Shown here: positions 26,612-36,300 of the stretch, piece after piece
How the letters are laid out: the number at the start of each line of letters is the position of its first letter
Numbering within the stretch: the first letter of the stretch is position 1
Source of the DNA: Alkalihalobacillus bogoriensis ATCC BAA-922
GTDB lineage: Bacteria; Bacillota; Bacilli; Bacillales; Bacillaceae_F
Assembly: GCF_000621445.1 (NCBI RefSeq)
Contig: NZ_JHYI01000014.1
Coordinates: forward strand, 62,001-126,000
Length of the DNA: 64,000 nt
Direction: 5' to 3'
Notes under the pieces: generated by a model
The model's database searches: none
Told to the model about the DNA's origin: nothing
Seen by the model: the letters and a program-made list of their open reading frames with translations, nothing else
Made by a program: the position numbers and the translations under genes

Positions 26612-28323
26612 AGCAGTTACTAAACATATCGAAAATAATGATGAAAGAAAAAAAAGATGTGTATTTATCGATTGTTTTTGGTTTTTTAGCAGGGATGACA
26701 GCCGTCGCTTTATTTGCCGCTAATGGGTATTTAATATCAGCGGCTGCCCTACAACCTCCACTATATGTGTTAATTTCGATGGTGGCAGTCGTAAAAATTG
26801 GGAGTTTTATCAGGGCAACAAGCCGTTACGGGGAACGATATTACTCTCATCGTGCGACGTTTACGATGTTAAGTGAACTGCGTGTTGCGTTTTATGAGAA
26901 ATTAGAAACAATCGCCCCAAAAATTGCGACACGGTTTCGCAGTGGAGATCTTTTAGCGAGAGTTGTTGGTGATGTGGAAACATTGCAAAACTTCTTTTTA
27001 CGCGTTCTTTATCCTCCCATCATCATGGCTCTTGTATTTTTAAGTACTGTTTTGTTTTTGACGTTTTTTTCAATATCTACAGTTGTTTTACTCGTCATTG
27101 GGTTAGTCTTGACAGGTGTTGTCATTCCAATGTGGTTTGCGATAAGACAAAAACAAGTAGGGAGTAAGATTAGAGAAAAACATGCAATTTTATCTACAGA
27201 AGTCACAGAGTGGTTCAAAGGGTTTCGTGAACTAAAGGTTCATCAACAACTTCACAAACAGGAACAACAATTAATCGAGGCTTCCGACCAGTATATTGAC
27301 GCCCAAGAGCGAGATAATCGACAATCAAATAGGAATGAGTCGATATCAATGGGAACTGCTTTAGGGATGACGTGGCTCATTTTACTCGCAGCAGGGTATG
27401 CTGTATCGGTAAATCAGTTAGATGGAATTTATTTAGCGATGCTCGTGATGGTTAGTTTAACTGTATTTGATTATGCTAATCCGATGTCGGTCTTTCCGAT
27501 TCACTATGATGAGAGTCAACAGGCTTCAACACGATTAGCTGAAGTAACAAACGAAAGTATGAAACAAGAGCAACAGCGGATTTCACCATCATGGAATGGC
27601 GCTCCTTCCATTGACATGAGGGAGGTATGCTTTACGTTTCCAAATGAGTATCGACCTACATTAAGAGGCGTTAACCTTTCGATAAAACAAGGAACAAAAA
27701 CCGCGATTGTAGGGCCGAGTGGCTGTGGAAAATCGACATTACTCCAAATGATATTAGGGTTACACACGCCAGACAAAGGAGATTTACTACTAGATGGTCA
27801 GTCAGTCCATGGTATCTTGCTAGACAAGCTTTGGGAAAAGACGAATGTTGTCTTGCAGGAAAACCATTTTTTCTATGGCACGGTGAAAGAAAATTTATTG
27901 TTAGAAGAGAATGCGGTAACAGATGAAGATGTGGAAAAATTGTTACATGAAGTCGAGTTAGCCCATATCAAAGCGAGTGATCAAGTACTGGAAAAAGGCG
28001 AGAACTTATCTGGTGGCGAAAAGCAAAGATTGGCAATGGCTCGCGTCTTTGCAAGGGAAAATCCATTGTGGCTATTAGATGAGCCGACATCTTCATTAGA
28101 TGGATGGACCGAGCAGCGATTATTTGATGCACTTTTTCAATATGCAAAAAATGATACAGTCGTTGTGGTCAGTCACCGTTTACAAGGACTAGAAATGATG
28201 GATGAAATCATTGTGATGGATGAAGGGAAAATTATCGAGCAAGGGACATTTGAACAGCTCATGCAAAAGAAGGGATATTTCTTTCAGTTAAAGCAAATTG
28301 AAACTAGTATGGTTTTTTCATAA
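26608..28323 (+). CDS. cydC: Thiol reductant ABC exporter subunit CydC
   Basis: 571 residues, again six transmembrane helices followed by an ATPase domain (Walker A GPSGCGKSTLLQM, signature NLSGGEKQRLAMAR, Walker B LWLLDEPTSSLD, switch His in VVSHRLQG). It has the CydC-typical N-terminal phrase FGFLAGMTAVALFAANGYLIS. It is the last gene of cydABSDC (called cydD in B. subtilis). A terminator follows after repeat B copy 2. Confidence 0.9.
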   Translation: MKQLLNISKIMMKEKKDVYLSIVFGFLAGMTAVALFAANGYLISAAALQPPLYVLISMVAVVKIGSFIRATSRYGERYYSHRATFTMLSELRVAFYEKLETIAPKIATRFRSGDLLARVVGDVETLQNFFLRVLYPPIIMALVFLSTVLFLTFFSISTVVLLVIGLVLTGVVIPMWFAIRQKQVGSKIREKHAILSTEVTEWFKGFRELKVHQQLHKQEQQLIEASDQYIDAQERDNRQSNRNESISMGTALGMTWLILLAAGYAVSVNQLDGIYLAMLVMVSLTVFDYANPMSVFPIHYDESQQASTRLAEVTNESMKQEQQRISPSWNGAPSIDMREVCFTFPNEYRPTLRGVNLSIKQGTKTAIVGPSGCGKSTLLQMILGLHTPDKGDLLLDGQSVHGILLDKLWEKTNVVLQENHFFYGTVKENLLLEENAVTDEDVEKLLHEVELAHIKASDQVLEKGENLSGGEKQRLAMARVFARENPLWLLDEPTSSLDGWTEQRLFDALFQYAKNDTVVVVSHRLQGLEMMDEIIVMDEGKIIEQGTFEQLMQKKGYFFQLKQIETSMVFS

Positions 28324-28375
28324 CGAGGTGTTTGCAAATTATCAGTAGACTCGTGGGGAGAGACGGATTTTTTCT

Positions 28376-28562
28376 TATCGGACATACGTTCCGTTATTTT
28401 GAGAAAATCATCGAAATTTCATTTGCTAATGGACATCTATTCCTTTATTTGACGAAACTAGCTATAAAATTGGCTAGTTTCTTTAGGTTAACGGAACCAA
28501 TGTCCGATAGCATCACAAAACGTGCCGTTTTCGTTATAGTAACGGAACTGATGTCCGTTAGA
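28376..28562. repeat. Repeat family B, copy 2
   Basis: Two forward motifs (TCGGACATACGTTCCGTTA near 28378, ATGGACATCTATTCCTTTA near 28430) and two inverted ones (TAACGGAACCAATGTCCGAT near 28488, TAACGGAACTGATGTCCGTT near 28540). It lies between cydC and its terminator, so it would be transcribed. Confidence 0.8.
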
Positions 28563-28607
28563 AAGTAACTACAACTAAAGCAATAACGCCGCTTTTTAGC
28601 GGGTGAC

Positions 28608-28650
28608 AGGTGAGTCTCCTTGTGCTTCTTCACAGTGGGCTCACCTTTTA
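28608..28650 (+). terminator. Terminator after cydC
   Basis: AGGTGAG (28608-28614) pairs with CTCACCT (28640-28646), with further pairing inside (CTTGTG/CACAG), followed by TTTACTTTT. The remaining 200 bases to the next gene hold nothing recognisable. Confidence 0.6.
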
Positions 28651-28851
28651 CTTTTGCAAGCCGAAGTCTACGTATATGTTCAGATTTAAGGTTAAGAAAA
28701 TGTTAAGAATGTTTATGAAACTTGATGTGGACAATGAATAAAGAAAGATTCATTTGCAAAAATCCAATATTACCTTCATATAGAGTTAAAAATCAATTGT
28801 TATGATCCATATGTGGCAAAGAAACGTGACTTCAACGTGGAGGTGTACAGC

Positions 28852-29799
28852 ATGGATACGATGACACATGTGGCGACTGGAATCGGATTAGCTGGGCTAG
28901 CGCAATTAGATTCGACCGTATTTGGCCAGCCAGAAACGGTTATGGCTATTGCAGTAGCAACGGTTATTGGGTCAAATGCACCGGATTTTGATTTCGTATG
29001 TAAATATAAAGGTAATGAAGCTTATATGAAGCAACATCGCGGCGCAAGTCATTCACTTCCTGCGTTATTACTTTGGACAATTGTGATTGCTGTTGCAGTT
29101 TCGGCATTTTTTCCTCATGTCAGTTTAGGTCTACTTTTTGGTTGGACTTTGCTTGCTGTTATCGTTCATGTGTTATTGGATATTTGTAATATATATGGAA
29201 CGCAAGCTGGGCGTCCGTTCAGTCAAAAATGGATTGCCTATGATGTTCTCCCCATCTTTGATCCGCTTATTATGAGTCTTCACCTCATTGGATTTGTTTG
29301 TTGGTTTAGTGGGGTCCACCCAGGTTTTACTTTCTTAGTTGTTTATAGTCTCGTCTTGATTTATATTACCTTAAGATTTTTTATGTATCACAATGTGCTA
29401 TCTAACCTAAAAATAGATAACGACAAACTGTATCACCTTATTCCAACAACCTCTATGTTCACCTGGAAAGTGATAGCGAAGGGTGAAGGTCATTATACAC
29501 TTGGGATTTATAAAACTGGTACAATCCAATGGAAAAAATCATTAATACAACCTCACGCGAACATCATCATAAATGCTTCAAAACAACACCCATTTGTAGA
29601 ATATATGTTAAATCGCTCAAAATACTTATATGCGGATATCGTTGAAAAATTGGATGGATATGAAGTTCACTGGTATGATTTAAGATTTCAATCCCGCGTT
29701 GATGAACCGTATATTGCCATCATCCAATTAGACCAAAATTTAAATTTAACTCGAAGTCATGTCAAACATGGATTAATTGCTGCCCCAAAAAGCGTGTAA
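28852..29799 (+). CDS. Membrane-bound metal-dependent hydrolase, YfhP/DUF457 family
   Basis: 315 residues. The N-terminal YdjM/DUF457 domain has His and Asp residues spaced as in the family: MTHVATGIG, SNAPDFDF, QHRGASHSLP and IVHVLLDICNIYGTQ. It has four or five transmembrane helices to about residue 185 and a soluble C-terminal domain. B. subtilis YfhP has the same length and form. The start is ATG 28852 after GGAGGTG; an upstream GTG is not needed. The biochemical substrate is unproven. Confidence 0.8.
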   Translation: MDTMTHVATGIGLAGLAQLDSTVFGQPETVMAIAVATVIGSNAPDFDFVCKYKGNEAYMKQHRGASHSLPALLLWTIVIAVAVSAFFPHVSLGLLFGWTLLAVIVHVLLDICNIYGTQAGRPFSQKWIAYDVLPIFDPLIMSLHLIGFVCWFSGVHPGFTFLVVYSLVLIYITLRFFMYHNVLSNLKIDNDKLYHLIPTTSMFTWKVIAKGEGHYTLGIYKTGTIQWKKSLIQPHANIIINASKQHPFVEYMLNRSKYLYADIVEKLDGYEVHWYDLRFQSRVDEPYIAIIQLDQNLNLTRSHVKHGLIAAPKSV

Positions 29800-29843
29800 G
29801 ATTTGCCTTTCCACTTTTTTTAAAAGATAAGAAAGCATGAAGA

Positions 29844-30001
29844 TGTTGGTCTAGCTGTGAAGCTTTGAAGACTTATTCTAGAAGATCGAAGGCGGCGCAC
29901 CTGCGTGTTTCACCCCAAGAAAAGCACTTGGGGTTCACTGTTAAAGCGGGCAGGGCTCCGAACTTCGCTTGAAATGAAAAGACGCTACGCGTTTTTCTTT
30001 T
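29844..30001 (+). repeat. Repeat family A, copy 2 (long form)
   Basis: Contains GTCTAGCTGTGAAGC, GCACCTGCGTGTTTCACC, the hairpin CCCCAAG/CTTGGGG, GCGGGCAGGGCTCCG and ends ACGCGTTTTTCTT. Same orientation as the upstream yfhP-like gene. Confidence 0.85.
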
Positions 30002-30091
30002 TTATTTAGTTGGAACCGTTGTCATTTTACTTGTACAATGGTTAAATAACGAGATAAACAGAAAAGTTGCAAGTAAGAGGGGTTGTTAACA

Positions 30092-31018
30092 ATGGGAAGA
30101 ACAGAGTTTACGTTTGAAAATAAAGACGATATTTTAATTCAAGTGTATAAATGGACGCCTACAACTAGTGTAAAAGGAATTGTTTGTATTTCACATGGGA
30201 TGAGTGAAACGGCTTTGCGTTATGACGACTTTGCGAATGCTCTTTCAGATGAAGGTTATGTCGTCTATGCCCATGATCATCGTGGACATGGAAAGTCCGC
30301 AAAATCTATGGAAGAGTTAGGATATGTTAGTGACAATGATGGTTTTTTTGACATGGTGGAAGATGTAAAAAAGGTGGTCAAACTGGCAAAGGAAGAATAT
30401 CCTGGCCAAGACGTTGTTTTGTTTAGTCATAGTATGGGCTCTTTTTTAGCTCAACGATATATTCAATTATATGGCGGTGATTTAGCCGGTGTCATTTTGT
30501 CTGGTACAAATGGAAAACCGCCATGGTTAGTGAATGTAGGTATTGTAGTTGCGAAAACCTTAATGACACTAAAGGGTAGAAAAGCAGATGGTAAATTACT
30601 CGACAAGCTGACATTTGGTAGTTATAATCGTCCATTTGAACCGGCAGACACGCCATTTGATTGGTTAAGCCGAGATAAAGAACAAGTTAAAAAATACATC
30701 GACGACCCGTACTGTGGAAATGTTTTTCCCGTTTCGTTTTATCATGACTTATTTATGGGGACAAAGGAAATTCATAAGCAAGAATACATTCACGAAGTGC
30801 CTAAAGAATTGCCAATTTATATTTTTGCAGGAGACAAAGACCCAGTAGGAGATTTTGGTCAAGGCATTATTCGATTATATGATGCATATAAAAAAGCGGG
30901 CATAAAAAACGTCTCGTATAAATTGTATGAAGGCGGTAGACATGAATCATTAAATGAGGTAAACCGTGATGAAGTCATTAAAGATACACTAACATGGCTA
31001 AATAAGGTTTTTTCATAA
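30092..31018 (+). CDS. Alpha/beta hydrolase, monoacylglycerol lipase-like
   Basis: 308 residues. The nucleophile is Ser in VLFSHSMGSFLAQ near 118, the oxyanion region ISHGMSETALRY, the acid is in FAGDKDPVGDFG near 247 and the His in YEGGRHESLNE near 284. This is the lysophospholipase/monoglyceride lipase (serine aminopeptidase S33, Hydrolase_4) pattern. The start is ATG 30092 with AAGAGGGG nine bases before. An upstream TTG (30083) overlaps this spacing. The substrate is probably a lipid ester. Confidence 0.85.
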   Translation: MGRTEFTFENKDDILIQVYKWTPTTSVKGIVCISHGMSETALRYDDFANALSDEGYVVYAHDHRGHGKSAKSMEELGYVSDNDGFFDMVEDVKKVVKLAKEEYPGQDVVLFSHSMGSFLAQRYIQLYGGDLAGVILSGTNGKPPWLVNVGIVVAKTLMTLKGRKADGKLLDKLTFGSYNRPFEPADTPFDWLSRDKEQVKKYIDDPYCGNVFPVSFYHDLFMGTKEIHKQEYIHEVPKELPIYIFAGDKDPVGDFGQGIIRLYDAYKKAGIKNVSYKLYEGGRHESLNEVNRDEVIKDTLTWLNKVFS

Positions 31019-31039
31019 ATATTTGTGGTATGGTGTTCG

Positions 31040-31188
31040 ATGAAGGACAAAACGAGCGGAAAAACCGGAAGAAGTGTCCTTCATAAGGGAGATGAAGGAC
31101 AAAACAAGCAAAAAAACGGGAAGAAGTGTCCTTCATAAGGGAGATGAAGGACAAAACGAGTAAAAAAACCGGAAGAAGTGTCCTTCAT
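31040..31188. repeat. Repeat family C, three tandem hairpins (ATGAAGGAC type)
   Basis: Units at 31040-31084, 31092-31136 and 31144-31188, each 45 nt, on a 52-nt period. Each begins ATGAAGGACAAAAC and ends GAAGTGTCCTTCAT, forming a perfect 9-bp stem. The intervals read AAGGGAG. A related array with a different stem is at 53538. Confidence 0.88.
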
Positions 31189-31246
31189 CGAATATCAACC
31201 ATGATTACCCCTACTGCCACACCCAGTTGCAGAAAGCAACTTACTT

Positions 31247-31699
31247 TTAGTCGTACACTTCAATGGTCTCAACAAATGCAATTTCATTATTACGATAGAC
31301 GAACACCCCATGGTTATTTGCATTTAAAGTTACTTTAATTTCGTGCACGCCTGGTTGTAAATCGCCGAGATTATAATAAGGTCCATAAAGACGATTTATG
31401 CGTTCACCATTCATATATAGGTGGGCATGACCTTCATGAAAAGAGTCTGTAGCGAGACCTGTTTTTTCAGGTGTGAACGTAAAATGATTTGTTTCTATTT
31501 TTAATAACCAACTATTTGATGCGTCTTGTTTCACTTCTCCTGTTATTGTTGGTGGCGTTATATCATTAGGAATATGAATGATAATTTCCTCATGGCCAGT
31601 GTGATGACCCGAAGAGTGGTGATGTCTACTTTCGTTGTAAAAATAAAGCACAGATGAAACAAATGTCGTAATCACTAAAAAACTAATAAACCGATACAT
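31247..31699 (-). CDS. Hypothetical exported protein, His-rich N-terminus
   Basis: 150 residues: an N-terminal membrane or signal segment (about 4-20), a His cluster (SRHHHSSGHHTGHEE) that could bind metal, and a beta-rich domain containing HAHLYMNGERINRLYGPYYN and HEIKVTLNANNHG, reminiscent of DUF4399-like domains. AGGAGGG precedes the ATG. It starts 13 bases after the DUF2243 gene, so the two form an operon. The function is unknown, and metal binding is only suggested by composition. Confidence 0.65.
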   Translation of the reverse strand: MYRFISFLVITTFVSSVLYFYNESRHHHSSGHHTGHEEIIIHIPNDITPPTITGEVKQDASNSWLLKIETNHFTFTPEKTGLATDSFHEGHAHLYMNGERINRLYGPYYNLGDLQPGVHEIKVTLNANNHGVFVYRNNEIAFVETIEVYD

Positions 31700-31712
31700 C
31701 GCGCCCTCCTAA

Positions 31713-32180
31713 TCAAACGTTTAATGAATGCGTTTTCTCTTTGCCACTGTTACGAACGATAATCCCGATAATTAGCAGGACAAGCCCGGAAACTAAAAAA
31801 GCGAGATCATACATGAGCGGATTATCGGCATCAGGGCGTACACGGTGAATAACGAGAATATGATGATTAATTAAACCTTCAATTAAATTAAAAGTACCAC
31901 CACCAATGAGAAACCCACCGACCAATAATCGAACACCTTTATTTAAATCGTTGGGATTCCCCGCTAGCCATAATAAAATTCCACCGACAACAAGCGTTAC
32001 GGTTGTGGCTAAGTGAAAAATGCCATCACTAATAATTTGGCTTGTTCGGTCCGTGTCCATAATGACACTATGCCATTGTAAAATTTGGTGGAATACAATC
32101 CCATCTAATGCTCCTAGAAATCCAAAACCTAAAACAAAACTACCAATTGTAATGAAACGTTTTTTCATTAATAGACTCAT
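31713..32180 (-). CDS. DUF2243 family membrane protein
   Basis: 155 residues, four transmembrane helices. Conserved DUF2243 phrases: FLGALDGIVFHQILQWHS, SDGIFHLATTVTLVVGG, GGGTFNLIEGLINHHIL. Several His residues lie in or near the helices, so a metal or heme role is possible but not established. AAAGGAG lies before the ATG. It precedes the His-rich exported protein in one operon and is divergent from the heme uptake locus. Confidence 0.82.
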   Translation of the reverse strand: MSLLMKKRFITIGSFVLGFGFLGALDGIVFHQILQWHSVIMDTDRTSQIISDGIFHLATTVTLVVGGILLWLAGNPNDLNKGVRLLVGGFLIGGGTFNLIEGLINHHILVIHRVRPDADNPLMYDLAFLVSGLVLLIIGIIVRNSGKEKTHSLNV

Positions 32181-32442
32181 TATTTTCTCCTTTGGACGAA
32201 TAGATTAGTAGAAATATAGACAAAAGTAGAGGCGATTATACATGGAAAAACCGAAAGTGTGAAAAAAATATGAAAAAATTTGGTTGACAAGTTTTTTAGT
32301 CTTCATATACTATTGTAATGTAACGAGTGTGAATCAGTGAGGTGTTGCTATGGCAGGAAAATGAGAGCAGGAGGTTTTTTAAGTCGTAACATGCGTTCGA
32401 ACCGTATAGAGTAGAAACAACTTCTTTTTTTATCGTTTTAAT

Positions 32443-32457
32443 TGAGAATGATTATTG
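32443..32457. promoter_or_regulatory. Fur box 1 of the isd locus
   Basis: TGAGAATGATTATTG matches 12 of 14 fixed positions of the 7-1-7 Fur consensus TGATAATNATTATCA. Confidence 0.75.
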
Positions 32458-32516
32458 TTGTCGACGAAGGTGACAACATGCACAAAAGAAACAGTTTCTT
32501 TTTTTTAACTCTGTAA

Positions 32517-32531
32517 TGAGAATGATTCTTA
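32517..32531. promoter_or_regulatory. Fur box 2 of the isd locus
   Basis: TGAGAATGATTCTTA, 74 bp after box 1, again just downstream of a T-run. Confidence 0.72.
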
Positions 32532-32592
32532 TTATCGTGTATCGCATGTTCCGTACATATCAATTTGTCACATTCTTTTTTTTATTACTAAT

Positions 32593-32611
32593 TGAGAATG
32601 ATAATTATTTT
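32593..32611. promoter_or_regulatory. Fur box 3 of the isd locus
   Basis: TGAGAATGATAATTATTTT, 76 bp after box 2 and just before the ribosome site region of the first NEAT gene. The 454-base gap from the DUF2243 gene otherwise holds only promoter-like AT-rich sequence. Confidence 0.75.
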
Positions 32612-32634
32612 CGGAAGTGAGGCAGAAGAAAAAG

Positions 32635-33315
32635 ATGAAAAAAAGTCTAATGATAGTATTGTTGGTCGTTTCATTTGTGTGTATCCAAATGTTTGCACCA
32701 CTCGCCTATGCAGCTGATTTAGCTGATGGTACATATACGATTAACTACACGGTATTAAAAGCTGAAAATGATTCAGTCTCAATGGCGAATGACTATTGGG
32801 AAAAACCAGCGAAAATATTTGTTGAAAATGGGCAAATGACAATGCAAATGAAAATCAACCATAGCGATTGGGTCACCGAATTTAAAGTGAAATCTGGCGG
32901 TGGTTTTGCTAATACTAGTGTCATAAGTGAAGATTCTGCGGCCAATACGAGAGTTGTTCAATTTAAAGTGAATGATCTTTCTACACCGTTAGAATCAAAA
33001 ATTCATGTAACAGTGGATTCTATTGATTATGACCACGATTATACCGTTCGTTTTCGATTTGATACAAATTCATTGAAAACTATTAGTCTAGCAGAATCAA
33101 ATGGAAATACGGATAACAACACTTCTGGTAATAATTCTGCTAACGAGAATTCATCTAACAAAAACAATGACTCATCAAATACAAACAATAGTGGACAACA
33201 AGTTGCGAACCCACAAACTGGAGAGGAAACGATTTGGATTTATGTCGTTTTACTTATTAGTTCAGTCGTTTACTTTTCAGTGAGAAGATTGAAAAAAGGA
33301 GAAATGGCAGAGTGA
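32635..33315 (+). CDS. isdC: NEAT-domain heme-binding cell-wall protein (IsdC-like)
   Basis: 226 residues: signal peptide (1-30, ending AYA), one NEAT domain (about 32-145), an Asn/Ser-rich linker (150-188), then sorting signal NPQTG, a membrane helix and a basic tail (RRLKKGE). NPQTG resembles sortase B signals (NPQTN, NPKTG). The heme motif is present: SMANDY in the lip helix and YDHDY (Tyr-x3-Tyr) on strand 8. IsdC relays heme through the wall to IsdE. The start is uncertain: ATG 32635 has GTGAGG 12 bases upstream, while GTG 32617 would add six residues. It overlaps the next gene by four bases. Confidence 0.88.
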   Translation: MKKSLMIVLLVVSFVCIQMFAPLAYAADLADGTYTINYTVLKAENDSVSMANDYWEKPAKIFVENGQMTMQMKINHSDWVTEFKVKSGGGFANTSVISEDSAANTRVVQFKVNDLSTPLESKIHVTVDSIDYDHDYTVRFRFDTNSLKTISLAESNGNTDNNTSGNNSANENSSNKNNDSSNTNNSGQQVANPQTGEETIWIYVVLLISSVVYFSVRRLKKGEMAE

Positions 33316-36300
33316 AAATGAAGTATAAAAAAGTGTTATCGAGTCTATTAATCTTTTTCATTGTTTTTGCAACTCTTGTCCCTTCAACTGTAGGAGCATC
33401 ATCTGAGCCATTGGCAGATGGGGAATACACAGTAGGCTTTACGGTTTTGAAAGATAAAACAGATGATAAATCCATGATGGATAGTTACACTGAAAAACCA
33501 GCAACTCTTTTTGTTGAAGAAGGTCAATATTTTATTCATCTGACATTAAAAAATAGTGATTGGATTAAAGAGTTTAAAACAGATCGAAATGGTCACTTTG
33601 TTGATGCTGAAGTTGTAAGTGTAGATGAAGCAGCGGATAAGCGTGTTGTTCGGTTTAAAGTTCTAAACCTCAGCAATAAGCTAGATGCTTTCACACATGT
33701 TGTTATACCTTTTTTAAATTATGACAGTAAATACACAGTTCAAATAAAGTTTGACCCAGCGTCATTAACAGAAATTAATGTACCAACACCACAAGAACCA
33801 GAACAACCAGATCCAACACCTGAGGAGCCGGAGCAACCAACTGAACCAGAGCCAACACCTGAGGAACCAGAACAACCGAGTGAACCAGAACAACCAGATC
33901 CAACACCACAAGAGCCAGAACAACCAACTGAACCAGAGCATCCTCAAAATCCAATTGAATTAGAAGATGGTTTATATTCTTTAGGGTTTAAAGCGATACA
34001 TTCAGAAACAGATGCGATTTCTGCAACCGACCGATATTTTACAAAACCAGCTACGTTAAATGTTGAAAATGGGAAACACATCGTTTCATTTGAAATTAAC
34101 GATAGTTTAACGATTACAGCACTACAAGTCGAACACCAAGGTGAATTTAAAGATGCTCAAGTCGTGAGCCGAAATGAAGAAAAAAATACACGAGTCGTTC
34201 AGTTTGAAGTCGATGATGTAACGGAAAAAGCTAGAGGAAAAGTTTCAATGGTTGTCGGAAGCTATAGTGCAACACGTGACTTCCGTTTTGAATTTTATCC
34301 GGAAGATGCTGAAAAACTTCCTAATCCACAACCAGAACAACCAAGCGAGCCAGAGCCACAGCCAACAGAACCAGAATTAGAGGAAGGTTTCTATTCATTA
34401 GATTTTAAAGCAATTCATGCAGAAACTGATGCCATTTCTGGAACTGATAGTTACTTTACAAAGCCGGCCACGGTGAGAGTGGAAAATGGTACAAATATTG
34501 TTTCATTCGAAATCAACCGCAGTTCAACGATTACAGGACTTCAAGTTGAATACCAAGGCGAATTTAAAGATGTGATCGTTGTAAGTCAAAATAAAGAATT
34601 GAATACTAGAGTTGTTCAGTTTGAAGTGGAAGATTTAACAAAAAAAGTACGAGGGAAAGTTTCGATGGTTGTTGGGAATTACAGTGCAACACGTGATTTC
34701 CGTTTTGAGTTTTACCCAGAAAATGCGGAATCTATTACCGTTACACAACCAGAAACAGAGGAAATTGACGGCAAAAAAACAGCTGTTGTGGATAGTATAG
34801 AGCATTTCCAATTCAAAGATGATGTTTATACAGTAAATAATAGTCATGCTAACACGACTTTCCAGTTTTCAAACGAAGTATTAGCGCAATTACATTCTGC
34901 TGCCACAATTGCTATTCCAGTAGGAAAAGAAATTAAAGCAGAAATTCCAGTTTCATTATTGAAAGATTCTGGAGAAACAGCAATTTTTGATATTGTCGAT
35001 GTTTCAACTGCTCACCAATTCAATGACGCAAGAAGCTCATTATATGACTTCACTATAAAAATCGGAGATACGGTTATTTCTTCGTTTGAAGCAACACCGA
35101 TTACATTAGAATTCGCAGTGAATAAAGAAAAAGTAATCAATTGGGATGCACTTTCAGTCATGTATGTAAATACACAAGGAGAAAAAGCTGAGTATATTGA
35201 GCCGACTTATATTCACGAACAAGATGGCAAAGTTCGAGCTGAAGTTACTCATTTTAGTAGTTATGGTGTGTTTGAAGAAGTGGAGCAAGAGAATGAAAAC
35301 CCGCCCGTCGTTGAACAACCTGTTGATGAAGAACTTCAAGATGGGCAATATACGATTGATTTCACAGTATTGAAAGATGGGACAAATGAACGTTCTGTAA
35401 TGGATCAATATACAGCAAAACCTGCTTTACTAGTTGTTGAAAATGGCAACAAGCACATTGATCTAACATTAACACAAAGTGATTGGATTAAAGTGTTTAA
35501 AGTAGATGTTGATCGTACGCTACAAGACGCTGAAGTCGTAAGTCATAATACCGAAGAGAATACTAGAGTTGTTCGTTTCGGACTTCAAGATTTAGAATCC
35601 AAATTAGGTGCGTATACAGAAGTTTCTGTCACGTCCCCAATTGAATATGAAGGAAAATATGATGTTCAGTTTCAATTTGATGCTTCTAGTGTAGAGCTAG
35701 TGAATGGCGGAGAAGAAGAGGAAAGACCAAATCCAACACCGTCTCCAACGCCAGGACCAACACCAACACCACCAACTCCTCCGACTCAACCTACACCTAC
35801 TCCGGGACCAGGTGAAGAAGAAGGGTTAGCAGATGGACGCTATACAATTGATTACACAGTGTTAAAAAATAACACGAATGAAGTATCAGTTATGGACGAT
35901 TATACGTTGAAACCTGCTGTGTTAACAGTAGAAAATGGTAAACAAACAATCGATGTAACGTTATTGAGAAGTGAATGGGTGAAAGTATTTCAAGTTTTAG
36001 ACAAAAACAATTATGTCGATGCCGAAGTTGTTTCAACAGATGCCACGACAAATACACGTGTTGTTCGATTTGCGGTAGAAGATTTGTCAGCGTTGTTCTA
36101 CGCGTATACAGAGGTACTTATACCGGAAATCAGCTATGATGGAAAGTATTATGTTCAGTTTCAATTTGATGAGGATAGTATTACAAAATTAGATGGAAAT
36201 GATCCTGTTGTGGAACAGCCAACTACACCACCAGGAACTCAACCGACTAACCCAGAATCAAATGAGGGAACAAACCCAGGAACGACAAATGATGATGATA

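Noticed and set aside
31040-31188. Regular tandem units that could look like a CRISPR array
   Set aside because: Each unit is itself a hairpin, the intervals are only 7 bases and identical, and no cas genes are present.
33765-33963. Open frames on both strands within the Pro/Glu linker of the NEAT protein
   Set aside because: Low-complexity CCA/GAA repeats give open frames in all phases; the real gene covers the area.
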